Positions 53,501 through 61,750 of a stretch of 64,000 bases of DNA are shown in pieces. The number at the start of each line of letters is the position of its first letter. Position 1 is the stretch's first letter. The DNA is from Cyclobacteriaceae bacterium (lineage in GTDB: Bacteria > Bacteroidota > Bacteroidia > Cytophagales > Cyclobacteriaceae), in contig JANWWN010000010.1 in NCBI GenBank assembly GCA_025055435.1, positions 1 to 64,000 of the forward strand, written 5' to 3'. The notes beneath the pieces were generated by a model, which did no database searches, was not told the DNA's origin, and saw only the letters and a program-made list of their open reading frames with translations. A program made the position numbers and the translations under genes.

Positions 53501-56112
53501 CTACGATGCTAAGTTTTTCAACGGATAAGCCACAGTACCAGATTGGAGAGAAAGCTACAGTGGTTATTCCCGGAAGTGCTCCCGGTCGCGCTTTGGTAAG
53601 TATTGAAAACGGCAGTCGGGTGTTAGAAACCCACTGGGTTGAGACCAGGCAGGGTGACACACCTTTTCAGTTCAACATCACTTCCGATATGTCGCCCAAC
53701 ATCTATGTGCACATTACGTTGGTACAGCCTCACAGTCAGACTGTCAACGATTCGCCCATACGTCTCTATGGTGTGGTGCCCGTAATGGTGGAAGACCCGA
53801 AAACACGATTGGAACCGGTAATCGAAATGAGCAATGAACTGGAACCGGGGCAGGAGGTAGTCATTCGTGTATCTGAAAAAGCCAATCGCACCATGACGTA
53901 CACTTTGGCCGTAGTTGATGAAGGCCTGCTCGATATAACCCGCTTTAAAACTCCTGACCTGTGGAGTCGCTTTTATGCGCGTGAAGCGTTGGGTGTAAGA
54001 ACATGGGACATGTACAATGAGGTAATCGGGTCATTTGGTGGTCAGATAGAACGACTGTTGGCTATTGGTGGCGATGGGGAGTTATCTCTGCGCGCAAAAG
54101 AGGATTCGGAAACCAACCGCTTTCGGCCGGTGGTAAAGTATTTTAAACCGGTAACGCTGCGAGGTGGTAAGCAGGAGCACCGCTTCCGCATGCCCAACTA
54201 TGTCGGCTCAGTACGCATAATGGTAGTGGGCGGATATGCCGGAGCCTATGGCTCAGCCGAAAAAACCGTACCTGTACGTAAACCTTTGATGGTACTGGCT
54301 ACACTTCCGCGGGTACTCGGTCCGGAAGAAAAAGTCAAACTACCTGTTACCTTGTTCACCACGGACAAAAACATCAGGCAGGTGAAGGTTGAAGTAAGGG
54401 CAAAGGGGCCGGTGCAACTAAAGCAGCCTATCCAAACGGTTAATATGAGTCGTGCCGATATGACGATTGACTTTGATGTGGAGGTTCTGGCCGCTACCGG
54501 AAAGGCAACCTTTGAAGTAACAGCATCATCGGGCAGCGAAAAAGCCAGCGATATGATTCATATTGATATTCGAAATCCGAACGTGCCGGTTACTAAAGTG
54601 TACGATGCCGTGGTGGATGCCGGTAAAAGCCAGAACTTAACATATAAGCCTGTGGGCATGCCAGGCACCAACCGCGTTACGCTGGAGGTTAGCAGTCTCC
54701 CACCGCTGAACCTGGGCCATAGGTTGCAATATCTTATTCAGTACCCGTATGGTTGCCTCGAGCAAACTGTTTCGGCTGCTTTCCCGCAGCTGTATCTGAG
54801 TGAAGTAAAAGAATTAACAGCCGATGAACGCGCTACCGTGCAACGCCATATCATGGCTGCCATCGATCGGGTGAAGTCCTTTCAAAACCGTGAAGGAGGG
54901 TTTGTGTTATGGCCCGGTGGCGAAGATACCGACAGCTGGACCACCTCGTATGCCGGTCATTTTCTGATTGAAGCCGAACGAAAAGGATATCCCGTTCCGC
55001 AGGATGTGATGAATAAATGGAAACGGTTTCAGCGCAATCGCGCTCAGGCCTGGCGAAAAACTGAGGAGGCGTTCAGCAGTGAGCTGATTCAAGCCTACAG
55101 ACTGTACACGTTAACCGCATCGGGCAACACCGACTTAAGTTCCATGAACCGTCTTCGCGAACAGGTTAATCAGCCAGTTGCCCGTTGGATGTTGGCTGCA
55201 GCCTATGCAAAAGCCGGTCAGCCCGAGGCAGCGCGTAATCTTATCGATAACCAGCCGGTTAACTTTACCCCCTATCAGGAGCAGGCGTGGAGTTATGGTT
55301 CGGATTTACGCGATAAAGCCATTGTCCTGGAAACGTACAACCTGTTGAACGATCGAACCAAAGCGTTTGAGCTGGTAAAAGAAATATCCGACGTTTTAAG
55401 TAATTCAGATTATTACCTGAGTACGCAGGCAACTGCCTGGTGCATTAAGTCGGTTTCGCAGTTTGCGGCCGGCGAAAGAAGTAGTCAGTTGAAGTTTACC
55501 TATGTATTCGGAGAAAAAGGGAAGGAGAAGGAAGTGGAAACGAAATTGCCCTATGCAGAGCTTATGTTGCCTTCAGCCGATGCTGCATCTTCCTTGCAGT
55601 TAAAAAATACCTCTTCATCCACCTTATTTGTTCGACTCATAAGCTTAGGTACACCGGCTCGTGGTAACGAGACAGAAGAGTCACGCAACCTGAGCCTCAG
55701 CGTGGAATACATGGACCTGCAGGGACGGCCGCTGGATATCACCCGGCTTGAACAGGGAACTCAGTTTGTTGCGTCTGTAACGATAGGTAACCTCAGGCGA
55801 AATGCTTTAAAAAATATTGCGCTTTCGCAGGTATTTCCGTCCGGCTGGGAAATTACCAACCTGCGTCTTGATGAAGCAGAAAGCCGGGCTGGAGGAGACC
55901 GGCCCAATTATCAGGATATTCGTGATGACCGGGTTTACACCCATTTCGATTTGAACGCCGGTGAACGGAAAAATTTCCGCGTGCTGTTAACAGCCTCCTA
56001 TGCAGGAACTTACTATCTGCCCGCAGTGGTTTGCGAAGCTATGTACGATCAGACTGTATATGCACGCAAAAAAGGATATGTAGTAGATGTTGTTAAACCT
56101 ATGTTGCCTTAA
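50554..56112 (+). CDS. Bacterial alpha-2-macroglobulin with thioester
   Basis: Giant periplasmic protease trap of 1852 residues (E. coli YfhM-like). An N-terminal helix (LAAVLVTVVAVVVIWFYVIP) anchors it but there is no lipobox, unlike YfhM. Successive macroglobulin domains follow; LYGERGVWRPGDSIYM is the MG-domain signature. The thioester motif YGCLEQT is intact with Cys1401 and Gln1404, then the alpha-helical thioester domain (NREGGFVLWPGGEDTDSWTTSYAGHFL). Residues about 465-510 are an acidic Tyr-rich insertion. It lies upstream of NTF2-like and PBP1C genes. Confidence 0.94.
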   Translation: MKRPLLVKLAAVLVTVVAVVVIWFYVIPGQGKQSLSMVNPAFAEFISSYSGGVLSSGSTVRIVFAHDVVDSTAVGQTESRTLFEFVPKMNGKARWLDRRTIEFVPDGRWPSGKQVEGRFRLNRIMTVPDDLAFFIWNFQIMSQYIDLTVENVVPYVKTEIARLKIEGQVETADYAESSGVEKSLRATQDGKELTITWQHSAEGRQHHFTIEEVARKETAGKVLIQLDGTAAGVNTKLEREVEIPSLSDFKVTQVYVAQGTSQHVVIRFSDPLNESQNLFGLIWLSGAGSPEYQIEQNTVRLYPSTRQTGTTTLTIEAGIRNVFNHRLSNSSTYTITFEELKPAVRFTGNGTILPNSEGLILPFEAVNLKSVDVQVIRIFERNILQFLQINEMSGNQELRRVGKPVLKKTISLENAGVTDLGRWNRFTLDLASLIRPEPGAIYQVQISFRKSYSAYTCKEPLATEEKINAFEETDWDDEGEYSYWDSYETYDYEDYDWRERDNPCHSSYYSGSRNIRKNILASDLGIIAKRGGDGNTVVVVTDLKTTQPLSGVTVELYNFQQQLIGTGTTGADGKTIVQTTATPFALIARQGAQRGYLKLSEAASLSLSAFDVSGQQVEKALKGYLYGERGVWRPGDSIYMTFVLEDKLKQLPAAHPVIMELQNPAGQVVQRMVRTTSENGFYSFATATAADAPTGTWTARVKAGGAEFRQPLKIETVKPNRLKINLSFGTDKIKAPDTRLNGTLMVNWLHGAPGRNLQAQFEVLLNQGSLSFPKYPAYQFNDPSQAYYPEVQQIFDGFTDSEGKASFQSQLEISSNPPALISAVFRGRVYEESGNFSVDQFTIPVFPYTSYVGLRLPEGDKARNMLLTDTTHKVDVVTVDAEGNPVSREQIRVSLYKLTWSWWWDNTDNSAVYRAFSQAREISTGVIQTRNGKGSWSFKVKYPDWGRYLVRVTDEVSGHSASQVVYIDWPGWAGRARPGADGATMLSFSTDKPQYQIGEKATVVIPGSAPGRALVSIENGSRVLETHWVETRQGDTPFQFNITSDMSPNIYVHITLVQPHSQTVNDSPIRLYGVVPVMVEDPKTRLEPVIEMSNELEPGQEVVIRVSEKANRTMTYTLAVVDEGLLDITRFKTPDLWSRFYAREALGVRTWDMYNEVIGSFGGQIERLLAIGGDGELSLRAKEDSETNRFRPVVKYFKPVTLRGGKQEHRFRMPNYVGSVRIMVVGGYAGAYGSAEKTVPVRKPLMVLATLPRVLGPEEKVKLPVTLFTTDKNIRQVKVEVRAKGPVQLKQPIQTVNMSRADMTIDFDVEVLAATGKATFEVTASSGSEKASDMIHIDIRNPNVPVTKVYDAVVDAGKSQNLTYKPVGMPGTNRVTLEVSSLPPLNLGHRLQYLIQYPYGCLEQTVSAAFPQLYLSEVKELTADERATVQRHIMAAIDRVKSFQNREGGFVLWPGGEDTDSWTTSYAGHFLIEAERKGYPVPQDVMNKWKRFQRNRAQAWRKTEEAFSSELIQAYRLYTLTASGNTDLSSMNRLREQVNQPVARWMLAAAYAKAGQPEAARNLIDNQPVNFTPYQEQAWSYGSDLRDKAIVLETYNLLNDRTKAFELVKEISDVLSNSDYYLSTQATAWCIKSVSQFAAGERSSQLKFTYVFGEKGKEKEVETKLPYAELMLPSADAASSLQLKNTSSSTLFVRLISLGTPARGNETEESRNLSLSVEYMDLQGRPLDITRLEQGTQFVASVTIGNLRRNALKNIALSQVFPSGWEITNLRLDEAESRAGGDRPNYQDIRDDRVYTHFDLNAGERKNFRVLLTASYAGTYYLPAVVCEAMYDQTVYARKKGYVVDVVKPMLP

Positions 56113-56116
56113 GCCT

Positions 56117-56539
56117 ATGCGATTTTTGCTGGTATGCAGCGGCTTGCTTTTTTTCCCGGAGTCGTATGCTCAGTCGGCTGTATCCGAAATCAGTCGTCTT
56201 GCACGGAGTAAGTTTGACTGGTTTATTAACCATCAGTATGACTCCATCAGGGCCCTGATGGACGACAACCTCCAATACATCCACTCGAATGCCTGGATTG
56301 AAAGTCGCAGTGATGTGATTGATAACCTGAAATCGGGTAAACTGGTCTATAAGAAAGTAGATGTGGAGGAGCTGAACGTGCGGCTTTATAATCAGGCAGC
56401 GATTGTTACCGGTAAAGGATGGTTTGAAGGAGTGAACAACGGAACTTCATTTGCTTTACGTTTGCTCTTTACTGAGGTTTATGTAAAGCAGGGCGGGCGG
56501 TGGAAACTAGCTAACCGCCATGCCTGTCGTGTGCCGTGA
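56117..56539 (+). CDS. NTF2-like (DUF4440-type) secreted protein
   Basis: Secreted protein of 140 residues with a signal peptide (MRFLLVCSGLLFFPESYAQS) and an NTF2-like cone fold: FDWFINHQYDSIRALMDDNLQYIHSNAW, a central VIDNLKSGKLVYKKVDVEEL, and a final strand set FTEVYVKQGGRWKLANRHA. No catalytic residues are evident. It sits between alpha-2-macroglobulin and PBP1C, overlapping the latter by four bases, so its product probably takes part in the same envelope process. ATG 56117 follows the A2M stop by four bases. Confidence 0.8.
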   Translation: MRFLLVCSGLLFFPESYAQSAVSEISRLARSKFDWFINHQYDSIRALMDDNLQYIHSNAWIESRSDVIDNLKSGKLVYKKVDVEELNVRLYNQAAIVTGKGWFEGVNNGTSFALRLLFTEVYVKQGGRWKLANRHACRVP

Positions 56540-58902
56540 ATACGATGCGCAGAAGAAAAAAACTAATCGGCCTCGCTTTACTCCTGATTGGCAGTACAGC
56601 GGGATATTATTTTGCACTTCCGAAAAATCTTTTTACCACGCCCTACTCCTATGTTTTGGAAGACCGAAACGGGAATTTACTTTCTGCAACTGTAGCGCGT
56701 GATGGACAATGGCGTTTTCCGCCGGTTAAAGAAGTACCTGATAAATTCATTAAAGCGCTGATCGCATTTGAGGATAAAAGGTTTTTTGAACACTTCGGTG
56801 TTGATCTTCTTGCCCTTGGACGTGCAATGCGTCAAAACATGCAGGCCGGAAAAATCATCAGCGGTGGGAGTACGCTAACCATGCAGGTTATCCGCTTATC
56901 GCGTAACCAATCGCGCACTTACATTGAGAAGCTGATTGAGATCATCCTGGCCACGCGTCTGGAATTATCTTATTCGAAAGATGAGATCCTTGCACTGTAT
57001 TCCGCTCACGCGCCTTTCGGTGGAAATGTGGTAGGACTTGAAGCAGCCGCCTGGCGTTACTTCGGTAGAAGTCCGGAGCATCTGTCCTGGGCTGAGGCGG
57101 CTACGCTGGCAGTATTACCTAATGCGCCATCCCTCATCCATCCGGGAAAAAATCGCGAGGCACTTATTAATAAACGAAACAAACTCCTGCATAAACTGCA
57201 TGCTGCCGGAGTAATGGACGAAATGGAGCTTCAGCTGGCACTCGAGGAGCCACTTCCTGAAAAACCTTCCGAGCTTCCGAATATTGCTCGCCATCTGCTA
57301 GACCGATCCAAAGCTGAAAATCCGTCAACCTATCGCATCCGGTCAACTTTAGACGGATCACTTCAGCACAGGGCCATGCAGATTGCAACCGACCATGCAC
57401 AGCGATTGCAGGTAAATAAAATTCATAACGTTGCCGTGTTGATTGCCGAGGTAAACTCGGGTGAAGTGCTGGCTTATGTAGGTAACGCCGTTGCTCATGA
57501 TGCTACGCAGCACAGTCCTCAGGTTGATATTATACGTTCACCGCGAAGCACGGGCAGCATATTGAAGCCTTTTCTTTACGCTGCCATGCTGGATGAAGGA
57601 AAAATACTACCGGGAACCCTTTTACCGGATATTCCGGTAATGATAAACGGGTTTGCACCAAAAAATTTTTCGCAAACCTACGATGGTGCTGTTCCGGCCG
57701 GCGAAGTTCTGGTTCGTTCATTAAATATTCCGGCAGTGCTCATGCTTCGCGAATACCGTTACGAAAAATTTCATAATCTGCTCAAACAGCTGGGGATGAC
57801 TACTCTCGCTTCATCGCCCAACCGGTACGGCCTGTCACTTATTGTTGGCGGAGCTGAAGGAACGTTGTGGGATTTAACCGGCATGTATGCCTCTATGGCC
57901 CGTGTTCTTAACATGGCTTTAAATACCGAACCCGATAAAAGATACAATGCATCTGATTATCACCCTCTTTACTATATACCGGTTGAACAAAAAGAAAATT
58001 CCCGCAGGGGACCGAAAGGGTATCTTTCTGCTGCATCGATTTATCAAACCTTCGAGGTACTCACCGAGCTAAACCGTCCAGGCGAGGAGCGGGGCTGGAG
58101 AAGTTTTTCCAGTACCCGGAAGATCGCCTGGAAAACCGGAACTAGTTATGGCTTTCGGGATGCATGGGCTATAGGTATAACACCGCGTTATGTAGTAGGC
58201 GTGTGGGTTGGTAATGCCGGAGGCGAGGGTCGCCCCGGACTTACCGGCGTGGAGGCTGCTGCTCCTGTTATGTTCGATGTTTTTTCAACTTTACCCGGTT
58301 CGAGCTGGTTTGGTAAACCGTACAGCGAAATGCAACAGGTAGCCGTGTGTAAAAGCAGCGGCATGCGAATGTCGGATGCCTGCACTCAGGCCGATACACT
58401 TTGGATAAACCAACGCGGACTAGAAACAGTGGCTTGCACTTTTCATAAATGGGTCCATTTGTCAAAAGATATGAAATACCGCGTTCACACCGCCTGTGCC
58501 GATGCCGCGCAAATCGTAACTGTGCCCTGGTTTGTGTTGCCTGCACTTCAGGAGCACTACTTCGCAAAGAGAAAATTGCTTTACCGCACCCTGCCACCTT
58601 ACCGGCACGACTGCCAACCGGCCCAAAGCATTGCGCAAATGGAGTGGGTGTATCCTAAGCAGGGGGCAAGATTGCTTATCCCCCGGCAGTTAAACGGAGA
58701 ACCGGGGATGGCTGTATTTGAATTAGCCCACCGGCACGCCGAGGCGGAGATTTACTGGCATCTGGATGGAGAATTCCTGGGCATTACCCGTAAAAATCAC
58801 CAAATCCCGGTCAATCCGGGCCCCGGAACCCACTTTTTGCAGGTATTTGATAACCAAGGGCAGGAACTTTCCTGTTGGTTTAGGGTAATTTCTTCCCGAT
58901 AA
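56536..58902 (+). CDS. pbpC: Penicillin-binding protein 1C
   Basis: Bifunctional peptidoglycan synthase-type protein of 788 residues. An N-terminal membrane helix precedes the glycosyltransferase domain with FEDKRFFEHFGVDLLALGRA (catalytic Glu) and SGGSTLTMQV. The transpeptidase domain has the active Ser in TGSILKP, SLN and KTGTSYGF. The last ~90 residues form the BiPBP_C domain (PKQGARLLIPRQLNGEPG). The GTG start overlaps the NTF2 stop (GTGA); an ATG three codons later is possible. The pairing with alpha-2-macroglobulin is the same as yfhM-pbpC in E. coli. Confidence 0.94.
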   Translation: MNTMRRRKKLIGLALLLIGSTAGYYFALPKNLFTTPYSYVLEDRNGNLLSATVARDGQWRFPPVKEVPDKFIKALIAFEDKRFFEHFGVDLLALGRAMRQNMQAGKIISGGSTLTMQVIRLSRNQSRTYIEKLIEIILATRLELSYSKDEILALYSAHAPFGGNVVGLEAAAWRYFGRSPEHLSWAEAATLAVLPNAPSLIHPGKNREALINKRNKLLHKLHAAGVMDEMELQLALEEPLPEKPSELPNIARHLLDRSKAENPSTYRIRSTLDGSLQHRAMQIATDHAQRLQVNKIHNVAVLIAEVNSGEVLAYVGNAVAHDATQHSPQVDIIRSPRSTGSILKPFLYAAMLDEGKILPGTLLPDIPVMINGFAPKNFSQTYDGAVPAGEVLVRSLNIPAVLMLREYRYEKFHNLLKQLGMTTLASSPNRYGLSLIVGGAEGTLWDLTGMYASMARVLNMALNTEPDKRYNASDYHPLYYIPVEQKENSRRGPKGYLSAASIYQTFEVLTELNRPGEERGWRSFSSTRKIAWKTGTSYGFRDAWAIGITPRYVVGVWVGNAGGEGRPGLTGVEAAAPVMFDVFSTLPGSSWFGKPYSEMQQVAVCKSSGMRMSDACTQADTLWINQRGLETVACTFHKWVHLSKDMKYRVHTACADAAQIVTVPWFVLPALQEHYFAKRKLLYRTLPPYRHDCQPAQSIAQMEWVYPKQGARLLIPRQLNGEPGMAVFELAHRHAEAEIYWHLDGEFLGITRKNHQIPVNPGPGTHFLQVFDNQGQELSCWFRVISSR

Positions 58903-58960
58903 ATATCTGTTATGTAAGGTTTTAGATTAAATTGCTTCAATTTTTTAGTAAGATTTAAAA

Positions 58961-58968
58961 TACTTTTG
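58961..58968 (+). promoter_or_regulatory. Promoter -7 box before the SPOR-OmpA gene
   Basis: TACTTTTG is an exact TAnnTTTG match 22 bp upstream of the ATG at 58991. The region upstream is A/T-rich without a clear TTTG at 19-21 nt. Confidence 0.5.
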
Positions 58969-58990
58969 TGTTGATTTTAAATTACTTGGT

Positions 58991-60205
58991 ATGAAAACCC
59001 TCTTCTCAGCGGTATTGCTTACCTTTTTTGTATGGAAGTCGTATGGGGCAACCACTCCGCAATCCCATCATTATGTTGTGATCGGAGCTTTTGCAATTAA
59101 GAAAAATGCAGAACGATTCATTCTTCATGCGGCTCAGCATAACCTGACTGCACGTTATGAAATTAATCCGGAGCGTAACCTGTATTACGTATATGTTTTA
59201 CTGACCGATGACCGGAATGAGGCGATTCAAACCGCACTACGCATCCGAAAGGATTCGCCTTACAACGATACCTGGGTGTTTAAAGGCATTCTGGGAGCTG
59301 CGGTGGGTAACCATGGCGCAGAAGATATTAATCCCTTGACTCAGCAAACTACCGAAAGCATTGTTATATCCGATGTTTTATCCGCGCAGCGGGAGCATCA
59401 AAACGCAAACACGATTGAAAAGGTGTCCTCCTCCCCGCAAAATGAAGTTATCGCGTCTTCATCTTTCGTTCCATCAGTTACCACGGAAAACGCTGCGCCC
59501 GATCAACGTAAAATGGTTTTTTCGTTGTACCGGGCTGATAACCGTGATGAGATAAATGGCGATGTGCTGGCCATTGATATGGAGCGATCGCGCAAAGTGG
59601 GTTCGTTCGAGGCAAACAAGCCGGTTCGCATGTTTCATCCCGGTAATAAATCCGGTGAAGTGCTTTTAATTGCAGAAGTGTTCGGTTACCGGAAAGCACA
59701 ACGTTCTTTCAACTTCACTTCTCCTAATGAAAATGATTTAAAGACGGATGAAGAAGGAAATCTGATTATTCCCTTTGAGATGGTCCGCCTCCAAAAAGGT
59801 GACATAGCTGTTATGTATAACGTTTACTTTTTTAAAGATGCGGCTGTTATGCGACCGGAATCAAGATGGGAAGTAAACAGTTTACTGGACATGCTGAAGG
59901 AAAACCCGCGGTATAAAATAAGAATACATGGCCATACCAATGGTAATGCTCCCGGAAAAATTATTTCGCGTAATCCAAAGTCGGATAATTTCTTCAGCCT
60001 GTCGGATACACGCGAGGGTTATGGCTCTGCCAAAAAACTTTCTCAGGAACGTGCAGAAGTAATTCGGGAATATCTGTTAGCCAATGGAATTGAAGCCTCG
60101 CGTATGCAGATAAAAGCCTGGGGAGGGAAACGTCCGGTGGTAGATAAGCTGCATACCCTTGCCGAAAGTAATGTACGGGTGGAGATAGAAATTCTGGAGC
60201 ACTAA
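58991..60205 (+). CDS. SPOR and OmpA-domain envelope protein
   Basis: Periplasmic protein of 404 residues. Signal peptide (LFSAVLLTFFVWKSYGA), then a SPOR-like domain (HYVVIGAFAIKKNAERFI, ARYEINPERNLYYVYVLLTDDR). A Ser/Thr-rich linker and a beta-rich middle (FSLYRADNRDEINGDVLAI) follow, then a C-terminal OmpA-type peptidoglycan-binding domain (MLKENPRYKIRIHGHTNGNAPGK, LSQERAEVIREYLLANGI). Both domains bind glycan strands, so it likely links the outer envelope to peptidoglycan. An insertion of about 20 residues interrupts the OmpA loop. Confidence 0.87.
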   Translation: MKTLFSAVLLTFFVWKSYGATTPQSHHYVVIGAFAIKKNAERFILHAAQHNLTARYEINPERNLYYVYVLLTDDRNEAIQTALRIRKDSPYNDTWVFKGILGAAVGNHGAEDINPLTQQTTESIVISDVLSAQREHQNANTIEKVSSSPQNEVIASSSFVPSVTTENAAPDQRKMVFSLYRADNRDEINGDVLAIDMERSRKVGSFEANKPVRMFHPGNKSGEVLLIAEVFGYRKAQRSFNFTSPNENDLKTDEEGNLIIPFEMVRLQKGDIAVMYNVYFFKDAAVMRPESRWEVNSLLDMLKENPRYKIRIHGHTNGNAPGKIISRNPKSDNFFSLSDTREGYGSAKKLSQERAEVIREYLLANGIEASRMQIKAWGGKRPVVDKLHTLAESNVRVEIEILEH

Positions 60206-60215
60206 TCAATGCGGG

Positions 60216-61742
60216 TTATTCGCTTATTCCGCTTTCCAGATTTTTACTGATTTGACGAGTAACGGCATCCAGTTGTTCGCCACAGGTACGCAGATGTTGC
60301 AAAATGACGTGGGTATCTTTTTCCACGCCATGGTCCAACAGATTAATCAGTCCCAGAATGGTGGATACGGGCGCGCGCAATTTATGTGCATTGAAGTAGG
60401 CGTATTCAATGAGTTTTTGATTCTGAAGAGAAAGTTGACGGGTGCGCTCCTCGATGCGACGTTCCAATGACTTGTTTAGTTCGGTGAGTTCCTGATTAAG
60501 CCGCGCCACGGCCTGGGCCTGTTGTTCCAGCTCATTCTTTTGTCGTTCAATTTCGGCTGATTTTTCGCGAATCATCTGATTGACTCTCAGAATGCGCTTA
60601 CGTTGGCGTAATAATACCCAGCTGAGCGAAAGGGTTATGATAAGTCCTAAGGCAATCGAAGCAATAACAAATCGCTGCAAGCGGATCTGAGCCTGATTTA
60701 ATGCATTACTCGCCCGCAATTTTTGGTTTTCCCGTTCACGATTCTCGGTTTCGTAAGCCATTTGAAGCCGCGCCATTTGCTCCGACTTAACCAAATTAAA
60801 AACACTGTCTTTAAGCTGGTTGTATTTATACATGTAACGCAGCGCTTCGCGGTAATTGCCACGTGCAGAATCCAAACGGGCATATTTGAAATAGTTGGAT
60901 ACCATCAAATCGGGCACGCGTATGAGAGCTGATAGCTGACTTGCTTTATCCAGATAATCCTCTGCTTTTTGATAATCTTTTAGTTGGATAAACACTTCAG
61001 CCATATCCTGATACATCTGACAAAGCAGGCGCGTTTCATTTAGCATACGAAATAACCTTTCTGCCCGGTTAAAATAATCCAATGCTTCCTGATAATTCTT
61101 TTCATGCAATGCTGAAATGGCAAAGCCCCAGTAGGCATAGCCGGTAACCCGTTGGTTATTATCCTTCAAGGCTTGTGTAAGTGCCTGGTTAAAATATTTT
61201 TTAGCTTCAGCAAACTTTCCGGATTGGTTATACAGTTCACCGATATTGTACCAGGTTATGGCATAGGTAGCTGAATCTCTTCTTTTAAGTTTTATAGCCT
61301 TAAACAAAAAATCAAGTGCTTTGGTATGTTCGCCCATCCGCTTGTGTACTTCACCCAGGTTGTTATAGGTTTGCCCAAGCCCGATACTATCACCTATAGT
61401 CTGGTATTGACGTGCAGCCAGCAGGTAATAATTCTGAGCCAGGTCGTACACGCCTTCGTACCAAAAGGAGTTCCCGATAACATTCAATGCACGGGCATAG
61501 CCACGTTTATAATTAATTGCCTGGGCAACTTCAGCCGTATGCAGGGCAATTTTGCGCGAGGCATGCGGATTAATTTTCAGGTAATCAGTAGCTAATTTGT
61601 TTAGTTCGATTATGTAAAGTGAATCGTGCTTCCGGTTGTTAAACCGTGCCAGGCTATCGGGTAGTTGCCCCTGACCTGCTGCTGCGATTGAAACCAGAGC
61701 AAAGGCATATAGATATTTACAGATAACTTTAATCAATCCCAC
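60216..61742 (-). CDS. TPR sensor protein with DHp helix but no ATPase domain
   Basis: Membrane protein of 508 residues. Signal peptide, about six TPRs (residues ~60-310; TYNNLGEVHKRMGEHTKALDF, TWYNIGELYNQSGKFAEAKKYF), a transmembrane helix at 357-378, a coiled coil to about 440, then a kinase DHp-like helix with candidate phospho-acceptor His453 in YAYFNAHKLRAPVSTILGL. It ends 55 residues later without any HATPase boxes. The C-terminal module is clearly related to that of the GAF protein at 30077-31060. The TPRs would face the periplasm. Function is unknown; signalling via a partner kinase is inference. Confidence 0.83.
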   Translation of the reverse strand: MGLIKVICKYLYAFALVSIAAAGQGQLPDSLARFNNRKHDSLYIIELNKLATDYLKINPHASRKIALHTAEVAQAINYKRGYARALNVIGNSFWYEGVYDLAQNYYLLAARQYQTIGDSIGLGQTYNNLGEVHKRMGEHTKALDFLFKAIKLKRRDSATYAITWYNIGELYNQSGKFAEAKKYFNQALTQALKDNNQRVTGYAYWGFAISALHEKNYQEALDYFNRAERLFRMLNETRLLCQMYQDMAEVFIQLKDYQKAEDYLDKASQLSALIRVPDLMVSNYFKYARLDSARGNYREALRYMYKYNQLKDSVFNLVKSEQMARLQMAYETENRERENQKLRASNALNQAQIRLQRFVIASIALGLIITLSLSWVLLRQRKRILRVNQMIREKSAEIERQKNELEQQAQAVARLNQELTELNKSLERRIEERTRQLSLQNQKLIEYAYFNAHKLRAPVSTILGLINLLDHGVEKDTHVILQHLRTCGEQLDAVTRQISKNLESGISE

Positions 61743-61750
61743 TTCTGAAT

